Shown here piece after piece: positions 24,236 through 30,584 of a stretch of DNA of 30,584 bases. The stretch comes from CAZHTS01 sp964535315. Lineage in GTDB: Bacteria > Chloroflexota > Anaerolineae > Anaerolineales > Anaerolineaceae. Position 1 is the first letter of the stretch. Every line of letters begins with the position of its first letter. A program made the position numbers and the translations under genes. Location of the stretch: the NCBI GenBank assembly GCA_964535315.1, contig CAZHTS010000055.1:1-30584 (forward strand), in the 5' to 3' direction. The notes beneath the pieces were generated by a model. The model worked only from the letters and a program-made list of their open reading frames with translations. It ran no database searches and had not been told where the DNA came from.

Positions 24236-24679
24236 TCACCGTACCTTGATCTGGTATTCCTGCTGCTGCAGCGGCTGCCCCCCTGCGCCGGGCGGGAACA
24301 ACCCCAGGCGGAAATCGGTCAGCCCGATTTCTACGGCGACAAATGTCCACACCTCGCCCTGGTCGCCGGTCGCAACCGACAGGCGCTGCACGATGGCGCC
24401 ATCCGCCAGAGTCAGGTATTCCCAGTGATAACCACTGGCCTCGACCGGCAACAACACCTGGAAGCGTTCGCCGGCCGCGGCGTTGAACACCTGGCCGGGC
24501 AGGGCAAGGCGCGGCGGCAGGGTTGGGCCGGGCAGCAGGGTGGCGGTGGGGTGTGGGGTGAAAGTGGCGTGCGCCGCCGGCGGCGGGGCAGCGGCGGGCG
24601 CCGGTGTGGGCGAAGGAACGCCACAACCGGCCAGCAGCAGCCCGGCCAGGATTAACAGGACGAACACACGGCTTCGCAT
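24236..24679 (-). CDS. Lipoprotein with chagasin-like (I42) domain
   Basis: This 147-aa protein has a hydrophobic signal ending in the lipobox LAGC (Cys19), then a Pro/Ala/Thr-rich linker to about residue 60. The C-terminal domain of about 90 residues contains ASGYHWEYL, which resembles the conserved GYxW loop of chagasin-type inhibitors of papain-like cysteine proteases (family I42). FAPGxxxxRLGLxP-like and QEYQIKVR segments fit the later strands. The start ATG 24679 is chosen because a good promoter ends 8 nt before it, which would leave the upstream TTG 24688 untranscribed. It is a single-gene unit divergent from fur. The inhibitor assignment rests on one motif and general layout. Confidence 0.75.
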   Translation of the reverse strand: MRSRVFVLLILAGLLLAGCGVPSPTPAPAAAPPPAAHATFTPHPTATLLPGPTLPPRLALPGQVFNAAAGERFQVLLPVEASGYHWEYLTLADGAIVQRLSVATGDQGEVWTFVAVEIGLTDFRLGLFPPGAGGQPLQQQEYQIKVR

Positions 24680-24687
24680 CACCGTCA

Positions 24688-24716
24688 AGTATAGCCGCCG
24701 GCCGCGAATCTGTGAA
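24688..24716 (-). promoter_or_regulatory. Promoter of the chagasin-like lipoprotein gene
   Basis: On the minus strand TTCACA (24711-24716), a 17-nt spacer and TATACT (24688-24693) precede ATG 24679 by 8 nt. Transcription would start at or within a few bases of the start codon, giving a leaderless mRNA. Confidence 0.6.
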
Positions 24717-24773
24717 GAATGTCACTATGCAAAATACCGCAGCTGAGCTACAATAGTGTTGTTACTGCAAGTT

Positions 24774-24797
24774 ATTTGCAATAACATTATTGCAAAT
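24774..24797. promoter_or_regulatory. Perfect palindromic Fur-family operator
   Basis: Two perfect 11-bp arms, ATTTGCAATAA and TTATTGCAAAT, flank a CA spacer. The site is 25 nt before the Fur-family start codon and next to a possible promoter (TTGTTA at 24759, TAACAT at 24782). The AT-rich symmetric sequence stands out from its GC-rich surroundings. Binding by the adjacent regulator, giving autoregulation and iron control of feoAB, is the likely role (inference). Confidence 0.75.
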
Positions 24798-24822
24798 CGT
24801 TCGCAGCAAGCGAGGAGCGTAC

Positions 24823-25266
24823 ATGTCCGACCTGGTCGTACAAATCCAACAACAACTCAATCGCAGCGGTGGGCGCATGACGGCCCAGCGCCGCCTGATC
24901 CTTGAAGCGCTGGAGGGCCTGCCCGGCCACCCCACCGCCGAGGAGATCTACCGGCACGTCGCCCGCCGCGACCCGGCCCTCAGCCTGTCGACCGTCTACC
25001 GCACCCTGCGCTGGCTGGAGTCGATCGGCGTCGTGGCGCCGCGCTGGTTCGAGGACGACCGTCGCCAGGAACGCTTCGACCGGCTCAACGACAGCCACCA
25101 CCACTTCCGCTGCCGGGTGTGCGACCGGATCATTGAATTCGCCGACCCGCAGGTGGAGGATGTGGTCGCCGGTTTTATACGCCAGTACGGCGGGCGGGTG
25201 GAAAGCGCCGCACTGGTGCTGTACGGCCTGTGCGCCGGTTGCCAGGCGGCGCAAAAAGAAACATAA
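24823..25266 (+). CDS. fur: Fur-family metal-responsive repressor
   Basis: This 147-aa protein has the Fur layout. An N-terminal winged helix runs from RMTAQRRLILEAL to LSTVYRTLRWLESIG. The dimerisation domain has the metal site DSHHHFRCRVCDRIIEF and a second cysteine pair in LCAGCQ, so CxxC pairs for a structural zinc are both present. Fur proteins bind DNA with Fe2+ and repress iron uptake. ATG 24823 is preferred because it follows GCGAGGAG at good spacing and matches the usual N-terminus. It starts 25 nt after a perfect palindromic operator and ends 12 nt before feoAB, which supports an iron role over zinc (Zur) or peroxide (PerR). That choice rests on context only. Confidence 0.9.
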   Translation: MSDLVVQIQQQLNRSGGRMTAQRRLILEALEGLPGHPTAEEIYRHVARRDPALSLSTVYRTLRWLESIGVVAPRWFEDDRRQERFDRLNDSHHHFRCRVCDRIIEFADPQVEDVVAGFIRQYGGRVESAALVLYGLCAGCQAAQKET

Positions 25267-25278
25267 ATAGAGGTGGTT

Positions 25279-27492
25279 ATGGGTTCCTTAATCAATTTGC
25301 TTCCCGGTGAAACGGGATTGGTCCGTCATCTGGACGGCGAACGGGGCGTGGTAACGCGCCTGGCGGCGATGGGTTTCACCCCCGGCGCACCGCTGACGGT
25401 GATCCGCAACAGCGAGCACGGACCGCTGCTGGTCAACCTGCGCGGCGTGCAGATCGCCCTGGGGCGCGGCGAGGCGCAGCGCATCCAGGTCAGCCCGCCG
25501 CCCGAAACGACGCTCGAAACGCCGCCGGTCAGCCGCGTCATCGCCCTGGCCGGGCAGCCCAACGTGGGCAAATCGACCGTGTTTAACATGCTCACCGGCT
25601 TGAACCAGCACGTGGGCAACTGGAGCGGTAAGACCGTCGAACAAAAGACGGGCATTTTTCACCACCAGTCGATCACCTATTCGTTGGTCGACCTGCCCGG
25701 CACCTACAGCCTGACGGCCAATTCGGACGAAGAGCGCATCGCCCGCGACTTCATCCTGCACGAGAAACCCGATCTGGTGGTGGCGGTGGTGGACGCCGCC
25801 ACACTGGAGCGCAATCTGTACCTGCTGGCCGAACTGCTGCTGCTGCCGGCGCCGGTCATCCTGGCGCTCAACATGATGGACGTCGCCCGCCAGGAGGGCA
25901 TCCAGGTCGAGCCCGAAGTGCTCGAGTCGGCGCTGGGCATCCCGGTCGTGCCGATGGAAGCCACCCGCAACCTGGGCTTCGACCGCCTGCTGGAAACCAT
26001 CGCCGCCATGCTGGACGGTTCACGCCCCTACCAGCCGCGCCGGCCCTCCATCCTGTCGGCGCACCAGGCGGTGCTGGATGAGCTGTGCGCCCACATCCGC
26101 GGCTACGTTCCGGCCGGTTACCCCGAAGGTTGGGTGGCGCTCAAGCTGCTGGAAGGCGACGAGGAACTGTTGGAACGCATGCGCACCCTGGTGCCGCCCG
26201 AGCACTGGACGCAGGTCGGGGCGCTGTTGTATGCCCACGAAGACGCCGTCCTCGACATCGCCGGGGCGCGTTACGAGTGGATCGCCCGCATGATCCGGGC
26301 GGCGGTGGTGCAGCCGCAGGTTGGCCGGGTGGGCATGACTGCCCGGCTCGACCGCGTCGCCACCCACCCGCTGTGGGGCGTTCTTGCCCTGGCGGCCATT
26401 CTCGGCGGCGTGTTCTGGCTGACCTATTCGGTCGGCGGGCCGATCCAGGGCTGGTTGAGCGACCTGTTACAGTGGCTGGCGGACGGGGTGCGCGGCGGCT
26501 TGAGCGCTGCCCCGGCCTGGCTGGTCGATCTGCTGGCCGACGGTGTGCTGGGTGGGGTCGGCATGGTGCTGACCTTCCTGCCCATCCTGGCCATTTTCTT
26601 CACTGCCCTGGGATTTCTGGAAGACACCGGTTACATGGCGCGGGTGGCCTATCTGACCGATCGCTGGATGCACATGATGGGGCTGCACGGCAAGAGCTTT
26701 CTGCCGCTGCTGCTCGGTTTTGGCTGCAATGTGCCGGCCGTGCTGGGCACACGGATCATCGAAGATCGCCGGGCGCGGCTGCTGACGATGATGCTCGTGC
26801 CCTTCGTGCCGTGCACGGCGCGCATGGCAGTGGTGACCGTACTGGTGCCGCTCTTCTTCGTTCACAACGCCGCCTGGGTGGCCTGGGGGCTGGTGGCCGC
26901 CAATCTGGCGCTGCTGGTCGGGCTGGGGCTGACGCTGCACAGTTTTGTGCTCAAGAACGACCACGTCGCCTTTATTATGGAACTACCGCTCTACCACCTG
27001 CCCAATCCCAAGACCATCGGTCTGTACGTCTGGCACAACCTGCTCGGCTTCCTGGAAAAGGCCGGGACGGTCATCCTGCTGGCCTCGCTGGTGGTGTGGG
27101 GCCTGTCCTACTTTCCCAACGGTGCGGTGATGGATAGTTACCTGGCGGTATTTGGCCGGGCGCTGGAGCCCGTGGGCGCCTGGATGGGACTGCCCTGGCC
27201 GGTGCTGCTGGCGCTCATCACCAGTCTGGTGGCCAAGGAAAATACCATCGCCACCCTGGCGGTGCTGTACGGCAATCTCAACACCGCCCTGCCGGCGCTG
27301 CTCAGCCCGGCCGCCGGGCTGGCCATGCTGGTCTTCCAGATGTTATTCATCCCGTGCATCGCCACGGTGGCCTCCATTCGTCAGGAGACGCGCTCGTGGG
27401 CCTGGACGGCCCTATCGGTGGGGCTGATGGTCGGTCTGGCGTTTGGGTTGAGCGTGGCGACTTACCAGATCGCCAGTTTGTTGGGAGGGTAA
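25279..27492 (+). CDS. feoB: FeoA-FeoB fusion, ferrous iron transporter
   Basis: The 737-aa protein imports Fe2+ across the inner membrane. Residues 1-75 form a FeoA SH3-like domain (LLPGETGLVRHL, LAAMGFTPGAPLTV). The G domain has GQPNVGKST (92-100), GNWSGKT with the switch Thr, DLPG (138-141) and NMMD (198-201), followed by the helical GDI domain. The membrane part from about residue 350 has the two Gate motifs with conserved cysteines, GFGCNVPAVLGTR and FIPCIATVASIRQE. FeoA and FeoB are usually separate genes, and fusions are known in some lineages. ATG 25279 is preferred to GTG 25273 on ribosome-site spacing (AGAGGTGG). It is the second gene of the fur-feoAB-feoC operon and is probably repressed by Fur with iron. 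Confidence 0.95.
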   Translation: MGSLINLLPGETGLVRHLDGERGVVTRLAAMGFTPGAPLTVIRNSEHGPLLVNLRGVQIALGRGEAQRIQVSPPPETTLETPPVSRVIALAGQPNVGKSTVFNMLTGLNQHVGNWSGKTVEQKTGIFHHQSITYSLVDLPGTYSLTANSDEERIARDFILHEKPDLVVAVVDAATLERNLYLLAELLLLPAPVILALNMMDVARQEGIQVEPEVLESALGIPVVPMEATRNLGFDRLLETIAAMLDGSRPYQPRRPSILSAHQAVLDELCAHIRGYVPAGYPEGWVALKLLEGDEELLERMRTLVPPEHWTQVGALLYAHEDAVLDIAGARYEWIARMIRAAVVQPQVGRVGMTARLDRVATHPLWGVLALAAILGGVFWLTYSVGGPIQGWLSDLLQWLADGVRGGLSAAPAWLVDLLADGVLGGVGMVLTFLPILAIFFTALGFLEDTGYMARVAYLTDRWMHMMGLHGKSFLPLLLGFGCNVPAVLGTRIIEDRRARLLTMMLVPFVPCTARMAVVTVLVPLFFVHNAAWVAWGLVAANLALLVGLGLTLHSFVLKNDHVAFIMELPLYHLPNPKTIGLYVWHNLLGFLEKAGTVILLASLVVWGLSYFPNGAVMDSYLAVFGRALEPVGAWMGLPWPVLLALITSLVAKENTIATLAVLYGNLNTALPALLSPAAGLAMLVFQMLFIPCIATVASIRQETRSWAWTALSVGLMVGLAFGLSVATYQIASLLGG

Positions 27493-27496
27493 GTTG

Positions 27497-27754
27497 ATGT
27501 TGACCCACTTGTTACGGCTGCTTGCGCAGGGCACCATTCACACCCCGCCGGCGCTGGCCGCGGCGCTGGGGGTGCCCGAGGCGTTGGTGCTGCAAATGAC
27601 CGAACAACTTACCCGCCAGGGCTACCTCAAGGAAAGCGGTAGCTGCGGGCTGGCCTGCCAGGGCTGTGCGCTGCAGCAGGGCTGCCAGGCGGCCCGCCCG
27701 GCGCGCACCTGGGCGTTGACCGAAAAAGGCGCAAAAATACTGGCACAGCTGTGA
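27497..27754 (+). CDS. feoC: FeoC-like winged-helix protein with four cysteines
   Basis: This 85-aa protein starts 4 nt after the feoAB stop, with GGGAGGG in the end of that gene as ribosome site. Residues 1-45 form a winged helix (PPALAAALGVPEALVLQMTEQL). Cys50, Cys54, Cys57 and Cys63 follow in the wing, in CxxxCxxCx5C spacing, as in FeoC proteins that bind an Fe-S cluster. The C-terminal WALTEKGAKIL closes the winged helix. FeoC is thought to sense oxygen or iron and to adjust FeoB stability. The identity depends on position plus the Cys pattern, because FeoC sequences vary widely. Confidence 0.82.
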   Translation: MLTHLLRLLAQGTIHTPPALAAALGVPEALVLQMTEQLTRQGYLKESGSCGLACQGCALQQGCQAARPARTWALTEKGAKILAQL

Positions 27755-27790
27755 AATCACACAGTTTCTGGCGCCGCCCACCTTTTGCGC

Positions 27791-27796
27791 TATAAT
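27791..27796 (+). promoter_or_regulatory. -10 box of the RNase D gene
   Basis: A consensus TATAAT lies 7 nt before ATG 27804. The transcript would begin at the A of the start codon, so the mRNA is predicted to be leaderless. No good -35 box is seen. Confidence 0.6.
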
Positions 27797-27803
27797 CGGG
27801 TAC

Positions 27804-28931
27804 ATGACTTCATTGCCGCAAGACGAACCGATCTGGGTGGCGACGGCTGCCAACCTGCAGCGCATGCTGGCCGAGCTTGCTGCCGCGCCGCGCCTGGCGG
27901 TGGATACCGAATCCAACAGCCTGTACGTCTACCAGGAGCAGGTCTGCCTGATCCAGTTCTCGACCGGCCAGAGCGATTACCTGGTCGATGCCCTGGCGCT
28001 GCCCGATCTTTCTGGGCTGGCGCCGATTTTTGCCAATCCGGCGATCGAAAAGGTTTTTCACGCCGCCGAGTACGATCTGTTGTGCATGAAGCGCGACTAT
28101 GGGTTCGAGTTCGTTAACCTGTTCGATACCATGCTGGCGGCGCGCATCCTCGGCCGCCAGGCGGTGGGGTTAGGTTCGATGCTCGAAGAGGCGTTTGGCA
28201 TTCACCTGGACAAGCGCTTCCAGCGCGCCAACTGGGGCATTCGCCCGCTGCCGCGTCAGCAGTTGGATTACGCCCGTATGGACTCGCATTTTCTCATCCC
28301 ACTGCGCGACGTGCTCTTCGGCGAGTTGCGGCAGAGCGGGCGGATGGATCTGGCGCAGGAGGATTTTCGCCGCCTGTGCGCCGTAACGCCCACCGCCGAG
28401 AGCAACGGCGAAAGCTGCTGGCGGGTGGCCGGTGGGCAGGATTTGTCGCCGCAGCAGGCCGGCGTGCTGCACGAATTGTGCCGTTACCGCGACCAACGGG
28501 CGCGCGCCGCCAATTTGCCGCCGTTCAAAATCCTCAGCAACCAGGTGTTGGTGCAGGTGGCGCTGGACTGCCCGCAGAACGAACGCGATCTGCAAACTCT
28601 GGGGGCGCTCTCGCTGCGCCAGTATCAACTGCACGCCGCCGGTTTGTTGGCGGCGGTGCGCAACGGGCTGGCGTCCGGGCCGCTGTACCGCACCTACAAC
28701 CGCCGCCCGGACGAGCAATACATCAACCGCCTGGAGGCGCTGCGCAACTGGCGCAGGCAAACCGGGCAGGCCCTGGGGGTGGAGTCGGATGTAATCCTGC
28801 CGCGTACCGTGCTGGAGATGATCGCCCAGCACAACCCGCGCTGCCTGGACGACCTCACCCGGCTCATGGACGATCTTCCCTGGCGCTTGCAGCGTTTTGG
28901 CAGCCAGATTCTCGAGGTATTAGACCCATAA
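27804..28931 (+). CDS. rnd: Ribonuclease D (DEDDy 3'-5' exoribonuclease)
   Basis: The 375-aa enzyme trims 3' ends of RNAs, classically tRNA precursors. The exonuclease motifs are complete: Exo I AVDTESN with Asp34 and Glu36, Exo II FHAAEYDL with Asp91, and Exo III YARMD with Tyr156 and Asp160, the DEDDy signature. An HRDC-type helical domain follows at about 215-290 (LHELCRYRDQRARAANLPPFKI), as in RNase D. The length matches the family. There is no ribosome site, and a TATAAT lies 7 nt upstream, so translation is probably leaderless. It is followed 27 nt later by another ribonuclease gene, which makes an RNA-processing pair. Confidence 0.93.
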   Translation: MTSLPQDEPIWVATAANLQRMLAELAAAPRLAVDTESNSLYVYQEQVCLIQFSTGQSDYLVDALALPDLSGLAPIFANPAIEKVFHAAEYDLLCMKRDYGFEFVNLFDTMLAARILGRQAVGLGSMLEEAFGIHLDKRFQRANWGIRPLPRQQLDYARMDSHFLIPLRDVLFGELRQSGRMDLAQEDFRRLCAVTPTAESNGESCWRVAGGQDLSPQQAGVLHELCRYRDQRARAANLPPFKILSNQVLVQVALDCPQNERDLQTLGALSLRQYQLHAAGLLAAVRNGLASGPLYRTYNRRPDEQYINRLEALRNWRRQTGQALGVESDVILPRTVLEMIAQHNPRCLDDLTRLMDDLPWRLQRFGSQILEVLDP

Positions 28932-28958
28932 GACACACCTACAGATCAGGAGGCAGGG

Positions 28959-30353
28959 ATGAAGATCAGCTTTCACGGTGCAGCGCAGACGGTTACCGGT
29001 TCGCAGTACCTCTTGCAGATCAACGGTAAGCGCCTGCTGCTCGAATGCGGTTTGTTCCAGGGCAAGCGCCAGGATACCTACGCGCGCAACCGCTCCTTCC
29101 AGTTTGACCCGCGTAAGGTAGATGCGGTCATCCTCTCGCATGCCCACATCGATCACAGCGGTAACCTGCCGCAACTGGCCAGCGATGGCTACCGCGGGCC
29201 CATCTACGCCACGCCGGCCACCTGTAAGTTGTGCGAATTGATGTTGATGGACTCGGCTCGCATCCAGGAGGCCGACGTCGAGTTTTTGAACAAGAAGCGC
29301 GCCCGGCGCGGCGAAGAACCGGTTGAGCCGTTGTACACCAGCGCGGACGCGGAGAAGGTGATGCCGCTCCTCTCGCCGGTGGAGTACGATACGCCCTTTG
29401 AGCCGGCGCCGGGGGTGACGGCGCGGCTGGTGGACGCCGGACACATCCTCGGCTCGGCCGCCGTCGTGCTGGACATCGAAGAGCACGGGCGCAAGTTCCG
29501 CCTGTGGTTCTCTGGCGATATCGGTCGGCTCAAGCTGCCGCTGCTCAAAGACCCGGTGCTGCCCGAGAAGGTCGATTACCTGATGATGGAATGCACCTAC
29601 GGCGACAAGCCGCACCGCGATCCCGAGGATGCGGTGGAGGAATTCGGCCAGGTGGTGCGCCGCACCGTGAAGCGCGGCGGCAAGGTGATCGTCCCGGCCT
29701 TTGCCGTGGGCCGCACGCAGGAACTGGTTTACGAACTCAACCGCCTGTTTAGCAGCGGGCGGGTGCCGCGCGTCCCGGTCTACGTCGATAGCCCGTTGGC
29801 GGTCAACGTCTCAAAGGTTTTTCAGCAGTTCCCGCAGTATTACGACGATGAGACCCGCCAGTTTGTGAGCGAGGGGCGTCACCCGGCGCTCAACTATGAC
29901 GGTCTGACCTACATCGGCTCGGTGGAGGAATCCAAGGCGCTCAACGACCGCGACGAACCGATGGTCATCCTTTCGGCTTCGGGTATGGCCGAAACCGGGC
30001 GCATTCTGCACCACCTGCGCAACAACATCGAAGACCCGCGTAACACGGTGGTGATCGTCTCGTGGCAGGCCCCGGACACGTTGGGGCGCCGGCTGGCCGA
30101 GCGCGAGCGCTGGATTAATATTTTTGGCGAGAAGTACGAGCGCCGCGCCGACGTGGCCACCATTGGCGGCCTGTCGGCTCACGCCGGGCAGGACTTCCTG
30201 CTGCAATACGCCGCCAGCAGCGCCGCCGGGCTGCGGCGCCTGTTCCTGGTGCACGGCGAGCCGGCGGCAGCCGGCGCTTTCCAGGAGCGCCTGTCTGCCT
30301 TCAACATTGGCCCGGTCACTTACCCCGAATTTGCCCAAGAGGTGGAAATTTAG
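28959..30353 (+). CDS. Beta-CASP metallo-beta-lactamase ribonuclease
   Basis: This 464-aa protein has the zinc-binding HAHIDHSG (61-68), the DAGHILGSA histidine, FSGDIG aspartate, and the beta-CASP motifs MECTYGD, VPAFAVGRTQEL, SASGMAETGR and the terminal SAHAGQ histidine. The C-terminal RMMBL part is present. The family (COG1236, YSH1/CPSF73-like) cuts RNA endo- or exonucleolytically; it differs from RNase J in length and domain order. The start follows GGAGG with good spacing. It lies 27 nt after rnd and just before a tRNA-Ser gene, whose predicted -35 box overlaps the last codons. The biological substrates are unknown. Confidence 0.93.
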   Translation: MKISFHGAAQTVTGSQYLLQINGKRLLLECGLFQGKRQDTYARNRSFQFDPRKVDAVILSHAHIDHSGNLPQLASDGYRGPIYATPATCKLCELMLMDSARIQEADVEFLNKKRARRGEEPVEPLYTSADAEKVMPLLSPVEYDTPFEPAPGVTARLVDAGHILGSAAVVLDIEEHGRKFRLWFSGDIGRLKLPLLKDPVLPEKVDYLMMECTYGDKPHRDPEDAVEEFGQVVRRTVKRGGKVIVPAFAVGRTQELVYELNRLFSSGRVPRVPVYVDSPLAVNVSKVFQQFPQYYDDETRQFVSEGRHPALNYDGLTYIGSVEESKALNDRDEPMVILSASGMAETGRILHHLRNNIEDPRNTVVIVSWQAPDTLGRRLAERERWINIFGEKYERRADVATIGGLSAHAGQDFLLQYAASSAAGLRRLFLVHGEPAAAGAFQERLSAFNIGPVTYPEFAQEVEI

Positions 30354-30371
30354 GCGACTCTCTGCTATAAT
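30343..30371 (+). promoter_or_regulatory. Promoter of the tRNA-Ser gene
   Basis: TGGAAA (30343-30348), a 17-nt spacer and a consensus TATAAT (30366-30371) precede the tRNA by 11 nt. The -35 box lies inside the 3' end of the ribonuclease gene. Confidence 0.6.
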
Positions 30372-30382
30372 AGTCCTCACTC

Positions 30383-30473
<91 letters not shown>

Positions 30474-30475
30474 AG

Positions 30476-30507
30476 AACAACCCCGTCTATCGGGGTTGTT
30501 TCGTTTT
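30476..30507 (+). terminator. Intrinsic terminator of the tRNA gene
   Basis: AACAACCCCG (30476-30485) pairs perfectly with CGGGGTTGTT (30491-30500) around a TCTAT loop and is followed by TCGTTTT. It is a textbook rho-independent terminator. Confidence 0.92.
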
Positions 30508-30541
30508 AAAGTCCCCGTGGGTACCCGGGGAGGGACAGACT

Positions 30542-30563
30542 CCCTCGCCCTCGAGGGCGAGGG
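30542..30563. repeat. 22-bp perfect palindrome at the window edge
   Basis: CCCTCGCCCTC and its exact complement meet at a central TCGA. The following bases (GGCCGGGGTGAGGG) belong to a word family common in intergenic DNA of GC-rich draft genomes. Confidence 0.65.
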
Positions 30564-30584
30564 CCGGGGTGAGGGTGAAAACAC

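Noticed and set aside
27749..27764. CRP/FNR-like site CTGTGAAATCACACAG after feoC
   Set aside because: The half-sites are separated too closely for a CRP dimer and the match overlaps the feoC stop. More likely a small chance hairpin.

Overview
The window looks like a scaffold from a high-GC member of the Chloroflexota, most likely an Anaerolineae-type bacterium (inference; there is no marker gene here). The signs are a glycine-rich GGGDFVGRDK tag protein beside STAND-like NTPases, lipoproteins with a Thr/Pro/Ala-rich linker after the lipobox, a FeoA-FeoB fusion, and promoters with -10 boxes almost touching the start codon. A run of exactly 100 N flanked by two identical 55-bp copies shows that it is a de Bruijn-graph draft assembly.

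Region 1 (1-8.7 kb, + strand) is the least familiar part. Five consecutive genes run from a strong promoter to a hairpin terminator: a 521-aa protein with an N-terminal GGGDFVGRDK tag, a P-loop NTPase ending in an OmpR-type winged helix, a second related P-loop NTPase with its own promoter, a third, STAND-like NTPase, and a 993-aa NTPase with a long TPR-like C-terminus. No transposase, nuclease, protease, TIR or other known effector is recognisable. The set resembles NTPase-based biological-conflict or signalling systems, but its function is unknown and this is the best candidate for an undescribed system.

Region 2 (8.7-14.4 kb, + strand) holds a radical SAM/SPASM maturase with an unusual Cys-rich N-terminus, a GtrB/DPMS-type glycosyltransferase, a polytopic GT-C-like membrane protein with a soluble C-terminal tail, and a GalE-type epimerase. 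The last three look like a cell-surface glycan operon.

Region 3 (14.4-15 kb) is non-coding. It contains a 16-bp hairpin, a 66-bp direct repeat, a 9-bp tandem word and the scaffold gap.

Region 4 (15-24.7 kb, - strand) has three units. One operon runs membrane/winged-helix/zinc-ribbon protein, then a LarA-family nickel-pincer enzyme, then a Wzx-like flippase. A second has ATGA overlaps and runs NYN/LOTUS protein, WD40 lipoprotein, HypE-like AIR-synthase protein. The third is a single chagasin-like lipoprotein gene.

Region 5 (24.7-27.8 kb, + strand) is a ferrous-iron operon: a Fur-family regulator behind a perfect 24-bp palindromic operator, a FeoA-FeoB fusion and a FeoC-like protein with four cysteines.

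Region 6 (27.8-30.6 kb, + strand) carries a leaderless RNase D gene, a beta-CASP metallo-beta-lactamase ribonuclease, tRNA-Ser(CGA) with encoded CCA and a textbook terminator, and a 22-bp palindromic repeat at the window edge.
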